Positions 1-8,106 of a DNA stretch of 11,171 bases are shown piece by piece. Location of the stretch: contig JALRHN010000063.1 of the NCBI GenBank assembly GCA_023259575.1, forward strand, positions 1 to 11,171, given 5' to 3'. Below the pieces are notes generated by a model. The model made no database searches, had not been told where the DNA came from, and worked only from the letters and a program-made list of their open reading frames with translations. Each line of letters begins with the position of its first letter. The first letter of the stretch is position 1. The stretch comes from Candidatus Kapaibacterium sp. (GTDB lineage Bacteria > Bacteroidota > Ignavibacteria > Kapaibacteriales > UBA961). The position numbers were made by a program, and so were the translations under genes.

Positions 1-2021
1 AACTGTCCGTCAAATGATCCAAAATCACCAGTTTTAAATTCTTTTTTAAAGATAATGGTAGACTGCATATCTTGAACAGATACTATTATATTCCTTTTTT
101 CAAAAACAGAGGATTGAGGAACAGTATTGTTTTTTTCATATAATATCCCTTTAAAATAGACAACTTGCCCTGGACGATATACAGATCTATCAGTTATGAG
201 ATGGATATATTGTTCTTTTTCTTTTGTCTCTACAGAAGAACTATATATTTCATTTTGAAAATGAATCGTGTCTGTTTCATATATGATTTTTATTGAAATT
301 TGATGAGAACTAAGGGGTTTTTGAGTTGGCTTAATGATTGCCAATCCATCTTTATCAGAAATCAAAGTATCAAAAGGAATATCTTCATAATCATCATTAT
401 TTTTATTATAAGAATTTTTATATAAAATGACCTTTGCATCTTTAATTGGTGCTCCATTGTCTGCATGAATCGTATGAATGAATATTGCTCCATCTTTTTG
501 AATTGTTGAAATCGCAGATATTTTTGATACTTGTAAAAATGAATATGCGATTGCATTATTACCTTGAATATCAAATGTTGGACTCGGGCTAGTCAACATG
601 AGATATTGTCCGGAAGATAGTCTTGGACCCTTTTTTCTAATTGTATGTACAGAAAAGTCTGATGATTTAGGTAATTCTTGTTTCCACGTTATCACTGTTG
701 GGGCTTTAAGAATATTTTGCAGATTTTCTTTATTCAGATAATAATTTCTATATCTCCGGCTTCTATTATTGGAAATATTGATATCATCCATGCGGATAAT
801 TTTACAGAAAATGCGGTCTATATTAGCATATCGAACATTGAACATAAATGATTTTGCAGGCATTATTATAGCTTCTGTTTCGATACTTAATGTTTTATCT
901 AACATCATCATTTGTATATCTTTACATCGTTCTGCTGCAACAGTTTGAGGAAATCTTTTTTGGACATCATTACAGATTTCCATAGCTTTTTGAAATTGCT
1001 CTCTATTTTTATATAATAATGCAGCTTCTACAAGTGCTTGTGGTGTAGCATCATCTATGATTGTTGAATTCCCAATTTCTAATAATGCTCCAATAATGAT
1101 ACTGTCTGCATCAGGATGAAAAAGCCTAGAATATAAACTTAATAATCGATGTATATCCGCATCTGTGCTGGCAGTTTGATTCTTATCTAAGCTATGAACG
1201 TGTAGGATATGTTGATAAAGGTTTGCAATACGCAAAGTTGGGCTTTCATATACATTATTCCCTTTAAGGCTAGATATCGGTAATTGTAAGAATTGTGTCT
1301 TTTTAGATAATACTAAAGGATCTGTAAATTCTGCTTTATCACTCCTTCCCTGATTCCTTTCTATTTGCTCCCAAATGGTAATCAATTTAAAAGCAAGAAT
1401 ATCATATAATGTTGGCCTTAAATACTCTGCAGTTTTCTGGATTTTTACAATGTCTGCATATGTTTTAATCGATATGTTCTGTAATGATGCATATGTATTA
1501 AGTACTTGATTAGTATAATGTTCTATTACTTTTCTAAAATACAAAGCATCCCAATTATCAAGTTCAGCAAGAGTAAAATCTTGTGGGATTTTGGGAATAA
1601 ATTGAGGTCTACTTTGAATTTCTTCTGCGGATGATTCATAATATTTCCACAAAAGTTCTGCTAATATTGTGTGTAAAACTGCTTTGTCTGCATCATGTTG
1701 TAGAGATGATAATGCATTATAGATAGTAATTAGACTTTCCTTGCCATTTGGTTCTTTCCCATTAGAACTTAGAGCTGCTTCATGAATGATAGCTTTAATT
1801 ATTTGTGGAGAATTGCTTTGTTTTATAGCCTTTTCTTTAATATTTAATATTAATTCCTGCGCACTTTGAATCTTTCCACTGTCTAATTGCAATGAAATTT
1901 CTTGCCATTCAGAATCAAAATCTTGAGCATATAGCTTAGTATGATTAAACAAATGTGAAAAGACAGTACAAATACAGCCAACTAGGAATATCTTTACAAT
2001 TAAGAAAGCTTTGTGAATCAT
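1..2021 (-). CDS. Alpha-2-macroglobulin family protein, N-terminal part (runs off left edge)
   Basis: The frame is open from ATG at 2021 to the window edge, giving 673 complete codons with no stop. Residues 1-32 look like a Sec signal peptide (K4, K10, hydrophobic core, likely cut after LYA32 before QDF). Residues about 33-370 are helical, with a TPR-like hairpin near 329-375. From residue about 377 comes a beta-rich MG1-like segment with the pattern SFMFNVRYANIDRIFCKI. Residues 610-618 read TDRSVYRPG followed by QVVYFKG, the hallmark of the MG2 domain of bacterial alpha-2-macroglobulins. Family members are very large envelope proteins that trap proteases or protect the periplasm. The thioester region, if present, is off the window. 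An LVGC sequence at 13-16 resembles a lipobox, but hydrophobic residues follow it, so soluble or periplasmic export is favoured. It is the last visible gene of a four-gene minus-strand unit, 25 bases after the AlbA_2 gene. No Shine-Dalgarno sequence is visible. Confidence 0.88.
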   Translation of the reverse strand, partial: MIHKAFLIVKIFLVGCICTVFSHLFNHTKLYAQDFDSEWQEISLQLDSGKIQSAQELILNIKEKAIKQSNSPQIIKAIIHEAALSSNGKEPNGKESLITIYNALSSLQHDADKAVLHTILAELLWKYYESSAEEIQSRPQFIPKIPQDFTLAELDNWDALYFRKVIEHYTNQVLNTYASLQNISIKTYADIVKIQKTAEYLRPTLYDILAFKLITIWEQIERNQGRSDKAEFTDPLVLSKKTQFLQLPISSLKGNNVYESPTLRIANLYQHILHVHSLDKNQTASTDADIHRLLSLYSRLFHPDADSIIIGALLEIGNSTIIDDATPQALVEAALLYKNREQFQKAMEICNDVQKRFPQTVAAERCKDIQMMMLDKTLSIETEAIIMPAKSFMFNVRYANIDRIFCKIIRMDDINISNNRSRRYRNYYLNKENLQNILKAPTVITWKQELPKSSDFSVHTIRKKGPRLSSGQYLMLTSPSPTFDIQGNNAIAYSFLQVSKISAISTIQKDGAIFIHTIHADNGAPIKDAKVILYKNSYNKNNDDYEDIPFDTLISDKDGLAIIKPTQKPLSSHQISIKIIYETDTIHFQNEIYSSSVETKEKEQYIHLITDRSVYRPGQVVYFKGILYEKNNTVPQSSVFEKRNIIVSVQDMQSTIIFKKEFKTGDFGSFDGQ

Positions 2022-2046
2022 GATTTAGGTATCTGATCTAAGTGGA

Positions 2047-2700
2047 TTAATGGGGTCTTTCAACTAAAGTATAATAGTCATTAGATTGATCGGTATGAAT
2101 ATTAAGTACACCTGCTCTTACAAGTCTTACTAATAATCGTGCTGCGCGTCTGTCAGAGATATTAACAAGGCTAGAAAAATCTTTGACAGTGGCTCTTTTT
2201 TGTTTATCTAAGTATTCAAAAAGACGTCTTTCTTTATCACCAATACTTAAGGTAAGGGGCTGAGAATCATGACTTTGACTTCTCAAAATTCGTATCATTT
2301 CTCTGCTTGCAGATACTGATTCTTCGCCTTGGCGTATATATACTTTTTTTTCATCTGGTACAGATGGATCTATAACATAATGAGGCTTTTGCTCGCTTTC
2401 TGGAATATAAATGGCTAAAACATCTTTATAATCAATGGGTACTATATAGATTGTTGGCTCTAGGATAGGATCGCAATAAAATTGGCATGCATGTTCAAGT
2501 CTTGACATATCTTCTTTTTCACTTTGTATTCCGACGATTTTTTTATCATCGTCTACCCCAATCAATAAATAGCCTCCCTTTGTATTCGCAAAAGATGTTA
2601 ACTCTTTGGCTATTTTCTCAGGCGAAGTAAATTTTCTCTTAAATTCTACAGTTGTGGACTCGCCACTTAGAATCATTTCCTTTAGCTGAGAACGTCTCAT
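2047..2700 (-). CDS. AlbA_2 (Schlafen-type) DNA-binding protein with C-terminal winged helix
   Basis: This is a 217-residue cytoplasmic protein. Residues 1-140 match the AlbA_2 domain (PF04326, formerly called divergent AAA-4): E14 followed by TTVEFK at 16-21, then the core AKELTSFANTKGGYLLIGVD at 31-50, and the closing element VYIRQGEESVSASREM at 120-135. After a short linker, residues about 153-213 form a winged-helix-like segment (KERRLFEYLDKQKRATVKDF, then ISDRRAARLLVRLVRAGVL). AlbA_2 proteins are usually putative transcriptional regulators or nucleic-acid binders. Many carry a large C-terminal GHKL ATPase-like domain that is absent here, so this is a compact form. It lies 21 bases after the glycosyltransferase gene and 25 before the alpha-2-macroglobulin gene, consistent with co-transcription. 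That position makes it a candidate local regulator, which is inference. Weak Shine-Dalgarno. Confidence 0.88.
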   Translation of the reverse strand: MRRSQLKEMILSGESTTVEFKRKFTSPEKIAKELTSFANTKGGYLLIGVDDDKKIVGIQSEKEDMSRLEHACQFYCDPILEPTIYIVPIDYKDVLAIYIPESEQKPHYVIDPSVPDEKKVYIRQGEESVSASREMIRILRSQSHDSQPLTLSIGDKERRLFEYLDKQKRATVKDFSSLVNISDRRAARLLVRLVRAGVLNIHTDQSNDYYTLVERPH

Positions 2701-2721
2701 TGTATTGTTAGAAGTAATTGT

Positions 2722-3987
2722 CTAAAATCGTATCGCTTTTGTTAATGCAACAGATAAGTCACCTGCAAGGTTCTTATAATTAAATTGTTCTGTAAAAGAT
2801 GAAGAAACAGTTGGAAGATTATCGTGTTTCCATGCTAAGTACATTTCATTAAGCAATGCAATTAGTATTTCTTGTTTATTAGAAGTACATACAAATGCAG
2901 ATGTATGTTCAATACCAAATTTTTCAGTGACTGAGCCAGCTGGAGCAATCAAACATAATGGCCTTCCAATACCAATATATTCATATACTTTACTTGGTAT
3001 TTTATACATACTATCAGTTATTGCCATAAGAACTGTGCAATCTGCCAAGTACTGAAAAAGATCCTTATGTTGAATATAACCTGGAGCATCTACAAAGTCC
3101 ATTAAACCATATTTATCTAACATTTTTTGTGTAGCCTGAGTTATCAAACCAGGTAAACACAATTGAATAGAGGAGGCTGCTTCAGGATATTTCTTTATGA
3201 AAGAAGCAAAAGCTGATAAAAATTCATGAAATCCATGCTGATTATCTGCCATTCCTGCATGCACGATTCTACACTTTTTTGTTTTTACCAAAGAGTTCTT
3301 GAGTGAATCAATATCAGATGAATCATAACCTGGCGGCATAATCATAATATCATCATGTTCAAGAAATCGATAATCTTTAATTAATTGTTCTTTAGATGTT
3401 CTTGTAGGGACAACAATTCGGGCTGTTCTTTTCAATAAATACTCTTCTAATTTTTGATGTTTAGAAGATTTCAAGAGCACTTGATTATCTATGGTTTTTC
3501 CTCTTGTCCAAGAATCTAAATACTCTAAAACGAAAGGAATATTATATCGTTCTGCAATCATATCTGTGATGACAAAATTGCTTATTGGTGGCCCAAAAGA
3601 TAAGAGTACAGTTGGTTGATATTGTTGTACTATTGTTTCGGCTGCTGCCAAAGCAATTTTCCGCCATTTGATTGCTGAATCAGGAAAATACATATGTGAT
3701 TGTATGGGTTCAATGATCTTTCTTTCAAAGAAACCTGGTAATGGTTTTGTTTGGCCTGGAACTGCTTGATTTTTACTTGGTGTACTGTAAATATGAACAC
3801 CAGCATCTATTAATTCTTGCAGTAAAGACTCATCATAAGCATAGTAATGCTTGGGCGTTGCAGTTAATACAATTACACGCCAACCGCATGAAGAAGCAAG
3901 ATATTTAGCTGTCTTTGCGGCTTTTACTACTCCACTTAAACCCATTGGAGGAAAAAAATACGATATGATGAGTACTGTTTTTTGCAT
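2722..3987 (-). CDS. GT4-type glycosyltransferase
   Basis: This is a 421-residue protein with two Rossmann-like halves and no signal peptide, as expected for a cytoplasmic or membrane-associated GT-B enzyme. The N-terminal acceptor half starts with VLIISYFFPPMGLSGVVKAA at 5-24, the beta strand and glycine-rich loop common in WecA/RfaB-type GT4 enzymes. The nucleotide-sugar half has MPPGYD at 217-222, IVHAG at 241-245, and the GT4 signature KVYEYIGIGRPLCLIAPAGS at 333-352, where E336 sits at the position that contacts the nucleotide-sugar ribose in the family. It transfers a sugar from an activated donor, but the donor and acceptor cannot be read from sequence. It lies 30 bases downstream of the giant secreted protein and 21 upstream of the AlbA_2 gene. 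A role in surface polysaccharide or in glycosylating exported proteins is plausible inference. Length is normal; no Shine-Dalgarno is visible. Confidence 0.9.
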   Translation of the reverse strand: MQKTVLIISYFFPPMGLSGVVKAAKTAKYLASSCGWRVIVLTATPKHYYAYDESLLQELIDAGVHIYSTPSKNQAVPGQTKPLPGFFERKIIEPIQSHMYFPDSAIKWRKIALAAAETIVQQYQPTVLLSFGPPISNFVITDMIAERYNIPFVLEYLDSWTRGKTIDNQVLLKSSKHQKLEEYLLKRTARIVVPTRTSKEQLIKDYRFLEHDDIMIMPPGYDSSDIDSLKNSLVKTKKCRIVHAGMADNQHGFHEFLSAFASFIKKYPEAASSIQLCLPGLITQATQKMLDKYGLMDFVDAPGYIQHKDLFQYLADCTVLMAITDSMYKIPSKVYEYIGIGRPLCLIAPAGSVTEKFGIEHTSAFVCTSNKQEILIALLNEMYLAWKHDNLPTVSSSFTEQFNYKNLAGDLSVALTKAIRF

Positions 3988-4017
3988 GTATTTTTTGGCT
4001 TTTACATTGGTTTAATA

Positions 4018-7000
4018 CTATCTAATAAATCCAAATGGCAATATTTTAGAAAATCTACCACTTCGTAAATAGGCATAGTATAGTCCAGAAGGTAATTCTG
4101 CAGGTAAATTAGCAGTATACATTCCTGCTGGAAGATGACCTTGATGAAGGGTGTATAAACATGCTCCGCCCGTAGAATAAATTTCTAATGATGATTTATC
4201 TTGGCTTACTATTTCATAAGCTAATCCATGTGAAACTAATTGCAATGATAAATTACCTTGAATTCTCATAAGTCGTCCAGGTAAATCACAAATATCAATC
4301 AAGGAAAATACAGGTGTATTCATTGTTAATGAAAATGTGCCTAATGTCCCTTTTTGTACTGATAATTCGGCAATTCTTAATCTAGTTTGCATAGAATCAC
4401 CCAATAGTGCCGTACATTCTAATTCACATAATTCTCCACTTTGAATATCTATTGTTGTGTCAATACCCTTAGCATCAATAGTAATAAAACCTGGTATCAT
4501 TTCTTTCCAATCTATCGTTACATTGTTCTGTTTAGACACAATAGATTTAGGTAAAAGAAGAGTTGGATTATATGTAATGGTGAAAGATAATTGCTTCACT
4601 TTGATATTTTTTATATCATCTGATTTAATTCTAAATGGAAAGATCACTTGATTGCCGGGTGCAGCTGATTTATCATCTCCAATTAATTGAGCTGTTCCAT
4701 TTATCAAGTTTGGCTTCACTTGATTCCCTGTCCCTTTTAATACGATTGGTATTGTTTTTGGACAAGGCCCTCCTAGTGTTAAAAAGGCAATTGTAGAGTC
4801 TACCTGTTTTCCTAATGGTGAATAAGAAAATTCAATAATAACCGTAGAATCTTTTGGTATTACTTGATTTAACAGATTTGCCGAGAAAAAGCTGAAAGGT
4901 TTTTGAACAAAACTTAAAGAAGCAATTGTAATTGGTAGTGAGCTCTTATTCGTAAAAGTAAAGGTTTTAGTTTCTACCATTCCACTATCTGTTAATGGAA
5001 ATTCTAATGTATCTGTATTTATACTATAATCTATTGTAGATAATGAGCCAGATACTGCAAATTCTTGCGTGATAGAACAGGGCATAAATGTAATGGAAAA
5101 TGTTGATGCAAATGTTCCATCATTTCCTGGAGTAAAATATACTTTGAATGTTTTTGTTCCATTTGTTAATGTATCATCTTTATTTAATGAGATACTGTAA
5201 ATAGAATTCGGTGCTCCAATTCTAGATATAGATCCGATGATTGCATCTCCCTTAATACCTAATGCAGATGCTGTGATTTCTATACTATCTAACATTTGAT
5301 CTGTTCTAGAACATCTAATCAAATCTTTAAAGACAATCTTATTTGTAGATAATGTATAAGAAGCTGATTTTTTAATCACATTGATTGTAATTGATTTATC
5401 AATCTGACATTCAAGAGATCTAAACTGTAGCGTGCCATTATAAGCTCCATCAGCACCCGGGCTGACTCTAATATTTATATCAGCACTTTGTCCAATTGGT
5501 ATTGTCAATGGCAAAGTATTGAGAATAGTAATTCCAGACACAATATTTTGTGTAGTAATTGTTAATGGACTTTTGCCTGTATTCCTTATGGTTATTACTG
5601 TATCTGCAGAAGATGTGCATCCTAATAAATCAGGTAATGTAATTGTATTTGTATCTAGGGCATATGCTGGGACAATAACTTCGCCATTAAAACCAATTTT
5701 TAATGTGTCTTTACAAGAACCAGCAGTATAGGGTATTGTTAATAATCCAGAGAAAATACCTTCAGCATTAGCAGTATATCGTACAGTTATAGTTGCTGTT
5801 TTACCTGCATCTATAATTAAAGGAAATACTGTCGGATTAATAATAGAAAAAGGTGCATTAACATTGCAACTTGTTATAGATAAAGAACTTGTGCCTTTAT
5901 TCGTAATGGTAATGACTGTGTCTTGAGTTTTAGTTTCACATAATAAGCTTTTGCCAAAATCAGCATTATTATAACTTACATTAACACTAGATTGTTGCTT
6001 AAATCCTTTAACATCTAAGTTTGTTGAATATGAACAAGGTGAAGAATTAATGATTACTTTTCCTGCAGTTGCGCCAGGTTGTAAAGGGGCAAAACCGAAT
6101 GTTAATGTGACAGATTTTCCTGGGGATAAAACTATTGGTAAAGCAGGACTTATATATTGAAATCCAGGTGGGACAATTACTTTATCTATTATCGAGGTAT
6201 CTAAACCTGTATTTCTTAGCAAGGTAGTTTTAGTTTCTGAAGATTTGCATCCATCTAAACTTCCAAAGTCTATTTGAGGGTCTGGAAATTGTAAAGCGAT
6301 ATTTCTAAACTTTACTGTCGTTATTACGGATGTATCTTTACAACCTTTATCATCGGTAACAATTACCCTATAATTTCCTGCAATCTTTGCAATAGTAGAA
6401 TTTGTATTGCCAGCAATTGGATTTCCTTCTAAAAGCCAGGTAAAACTACTGCCTGCTGTGGTACATTTTAACTGTATAGAATCTCCATTACAGATTTTAG
6501 CTTCATTTTGAGGAGAAATCAGTGCAATTGGCTTTGGAAGTACAGTAACTGTAATTGGATCTGATTCCGAAGTACAACCATTCGAAGATGTTATAATCAG
6601 CCTAAAAACACCAGCATCCGTTGCTGTATATTGTTGAGCACGAGCATTTGGAATAGGAAAACCATCTTTTGTCCATTCAAAACCAAAACCAGATAATGTT
6701 GGACCTCTTAATATAACCGATGTCCCTTGACAAATTGTTGTAGAATTAAGTGCGGTTATAAATGGTTTAGTAGGTACTTCTCTTACTGCTCTATATCGTC
6801 CAAAAGAAGTTTCATTATATGATCTTCCTTTTGCAAACCAAGAATTTGTTGAGGTAGCTGCACTATCTATATCATCGGCTTTATAGCGAAAAGCATAAAT
6901 GCGATATTTTACCGGTTCGCCACAATTCAAAGGAGAAATGTCTGTAAGTGTAAGATTTTGGGAACCAATAATATTATCGACAACTTTCCATCCACCTATC

Positions 7001-7929
7001 ATGTCGCCTTTTGCATATGTAACACCATCTTTTGGCAAAGGTAATGTGTCGGCAACTGTTTCTGGGGCTCTTACAATCAGATATCCTTGATAATTATCAG
7101 CAGGATATGGGTCTGTTGCAGCATTCCAATTTAATGTAGTAGACCCAACATTAACATTTCCGGTTACAGTGGGTGAATTCCATGTGGGTTGTCTTAATAA
7201 TCTCCAAAAATTACTATTAGATACATCACCATAAGGAATAATATTATTATAATTAGGATATCCTGGGCTTTCATATAATGTAATAATTGCCTTGTTTGCA
7301 GAACCCGAACCATTATAATCTGCTAAAGTAGCACCAGGAAACACAGAATTGCTTATCCCCATAGAACCATAAACAAACACTTTAGGACCACTTATCAAAT
7401 TAAATACTGTAGTTTCATATGTAGGTGTGCCATGCCCCAATGCATGATGATTATTTCCAGCTGCATCTAACAATTGAATAATATCACTTGTCTGAGCAAT
7501 ATTTAAAGCATCTTGTGCCCAATTACTACTTGTAAAGAGTACTTTATCAAAATAACCTGCTGATTCAGCTCCAATCCGTATAGATCCATCTGCTGCTGAA
7601 ACATCTAGTGTGGCAGCAGTTCCTCTATGAGCTATCCAAATAACTGTGCCAGCCCTTAAATTTTTCCAAAGTGGTACATCTTTAAATTTTATACCAGCTT
7701 GCCATCCACCAGCGGCACTATTATCACGCAAGGTGAACCCAACCAAACTCACATTATCAGTAACGACTAATAACTCAGTTGTTTCGCCCTCTGGAACCAA
7801 AGTTACATTCTTATATTCATTAATTACTATATCTTGAGCATGACACAAAGGCACCATACTTAGTAACATAAATAGGAATAGTATACAAGATCTAGTGCAC
7901 AATGATGTAAGGTGTTTAGAATAATTCAT
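4018..7929 (-). CDS. Giant exported multidomain protein with choice-of-anchor-D repeats and T9SS-like tail
   Basis: I place the start at ATG 7929 (1303 residues). An upstream TTG at 7947 would add only six residues ahead of a complete signal peptide (cut after CHA31, before QDIV). Domains in order: 33 to about 195, a lamin-tail-like domain (IVINEY, SLVGFTLRDN, LRAGTVIWIA); 248-385, fibronectin-III-like; 388-468 and 469-543, two Ig-like domains with cysteines C400, C452, C480, C489 and C530; 545-1068, five choice-of-anchor-D (ASPM/SPD-2/Hydin-type) repeats; about 1073-1215, a cohesin-like beta domain; 1232-1303, a T9SS type-A-like C-terminal domain with SGLYYAYLRSGRFSKI. The tail ends FGFIR rather than the usual KxVVx ending, so T9SS assignment is likely but not certain. 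Such proteins are exported and displayed or released at the cell surface, often in adhesion or gliding-type functions; no enzyme domain is seen. It is first in a minus-strand unit with the glycosyltransferase 30 bases downstream. Confidence 0.9.
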   Translation of the reverse strand: MNYSKHLTSLCTRSCILFLFMLLSMVPLCHAQDIVINEYKNVTLVPEGETTELLVVTDNVSLVGFTLRDNSAAGGWQAGIKFKDVPLWKNLRAGTVIWIAHRGTAATLDVSAADGSIRIGAESAGYFDKVLFTSSNWAQDALNIAQTSDIIQLLDAAGNNHHALGHGTPTYETTVFNLISGPKVFVYGSMGISNSVFPGATLADYNGSGSANKAIITLYESPGYPNYNNIIPYGDVSNSNFWRLLRQPTWNSPTVTGNVNVGSTTLNWNAATDPYPADNYQGYLIVRAPETVADTLPLPKDGVTYAKGDMIGGWKVVDNIIGSQNLTLTDISPLNCGEPVKYRIYAFRYKADDIDSAATSTNSWFAKGRSYNETSFGRYRAVREVPTKPFITALNSTTICQGTSVILRGPTLSGFGFEWTKDGFPIPNARAQQYTATDAGVFRLIITSSNGCTSESDPITVTVLPKPIALISPQNEAKICNGDSIQLKCTTAGSSFTWLLEGNPIAGNTNSTIAKIAGNYRVIVTDDKGCKDTSVITTVKFRNIALQFPDPQIDFGSLDGCKSSETKTTLLRNTGLDTSIIDKVIVPPGFQYISPALPIVLSPGKSVTLTFGFAPLQPGATAGKVIINSSPCSYSTNLDVKGFKQQSSVNVSYNNADFGKSLLCETKTQDTVITITNKGTSSLSITSCNVNAPFSIINPTVFPLIIDAGKTATITVRYTANAEGIFSGLLTIPYTAGSCKDTLKIGFNGEVIVPAYALDTNTITLPDLLGCTSSADTVITIRNTGKSPLTITTQNIVSGITILNTLPLTIPIGQSADINIRVSPGADGAYNGTLQFRSLECQIDKSITINVIKKSASYTLSTNKIVFKDLIRCSRTDQMLDSIEITASALGIKGDAIIGSISRIGAPNSIYSISLNKDDTLTNGTKTFKVYFTPGNDGTFASTFSITFMPCSITQEFAVSGSLSTIDYSINTDTLEFPLTDSGMVETKTFTFTNKSSLPITIASLSFVQKPFSFFSANLLNQVIPKDSTVIIEFSYSPLGKQVDSTIAFLTLGGPCPKTIPIVLKGTGNQVKPNLINGTAQLIGDDKSAAPGNQVIFPFRIKSDDIKNIKVKQLSFTITYNPTLLLPKSIVSKQNNVTIDWKEMIPGFITIDAKGIDTTIDIQSGELCELECTALLGDSMQTRLRIAELSVQKGTLGTFSLTMNTPVFSLIDICDLPGRLMRIQGNLSLQLVSHGLAYEIVSQDKSSLEIYSTGGACLYTLHQGHLPAGMYTANLPAELPSGLYYAYLRSGRFSKILPFGFIR
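4726..6297 (-). repeat. Five choice-of-anchor-D protein repeats within the giant secreted gene
   Basis: Five copies of about 105 residues (545-1068 of the product) share the pattern: strand ending in F/L, D or P, then a cysteine; TxxxxxNxGxxxLxI; a strand-turn ending PGxxxTIxxxFxP; GxxxGTLxI; then xCxxxxxxxxxG. Four copies carry a cysteine pair about 70-80 residues apart: C561/C632, C664/C739, C771/C841, C873/C951. The fifth copy keeps only the late cysteine, C1056. Copies have diverged at protein level and I see no long exact DNA repeats, so the array is old. The matched spacing suggests one disulfide per repeat, which would suit an exported protein. Confidence 0.8.
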
Positions 7930-7972
7930 AAAGTATCTAGATAGCAATGATTTTGGTTGGATTTAGTGTCTG

Positions 7973-8002
7973 CAATTTAGTTTATTACAGTGGATTCACC
8001 AA
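7973..8002 (-). promoter_or_regulatory. Weak candidate promoter for the four-gene envelope unit
   Basis: Reading leftwards, TTG (8002-8000) is followed by a 20-nt gap and TAAATTG (7979-7973). This resembles the Bacteroidota TTG / TAnnTTTG arrangement but lacks one T of the downstream element. It sits between the terminator of the upstream gene and the giant gene's ATG, where a fresh promoter would be needed, and would give a leader of about 40 bases. Confidence 0.28.
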
Positions 8003-8053
8003 TAAGAATTGAGGTGCTTTCTATATGAAGTTTTCAACATTTATTTTGAATAT

Positions 8054-8091
8054 AAAAAAAGCGGATATATCATGTAGATAATCCGCTTTTT
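8054..8091 (-). terminator. Intrinsic terminator of the DUF4412 gene
   Basis: A strong hairpin has an 11-bp stem pairing 8056-8066 with 8081-8091 (GCGGAT core flanked by A/T runs). After a single bulged A (8067) an inner 4-bp stem (8068-8071 with 8077-8080) closes a five-base loop. On the minus strand it ends in a run of seven U. It lies 15 bases past the DUF4412 stop codon and separates that gene from the next minus-strand unit. Confidence 0.88.
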
Positions 8092-8106
8092 CAAAATCAT
8101 GTATCA

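Noticed and set aside
362..574. Short methionine- and lysine-rich minus-strand frame
   Set aside because: It is out of frame with the alpha-2-macroglobulin gene that fully occupies this stretch and has low-complexity, non-protein-like composition.
1972..1980. Lipobox-like LVGC (residues 13-16) in the alpha-2-macroglobulin signal region
   Set aside because: The residues after the cysteine are hydrophobic (ICTVF), and a better signal-peptidase I site (LYA before QDF) follows, so a lipoprotein is not favoured, although some bacterial alpha-2-macroglobulins are lipoproteins.
4726..6297. Possible recent tandem duplication in the anchor-D array
   Set aside because: The copies are clearly related in protein pattern but share no long identical DNA, so recent duplication is not supported.
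4457..7837. Several 63-70-residue plus-strand open frames opposite the giant gene
   Set aside because: They have no ribosome sites, no family resemblance and lie entirely antisense to a well-supported coding sequence.
7930..7947. TTG start for the giant gene
   Set aside because: The downstream ATG at 7929 gives a complete signal peptide and the extension carries no signal of its own.
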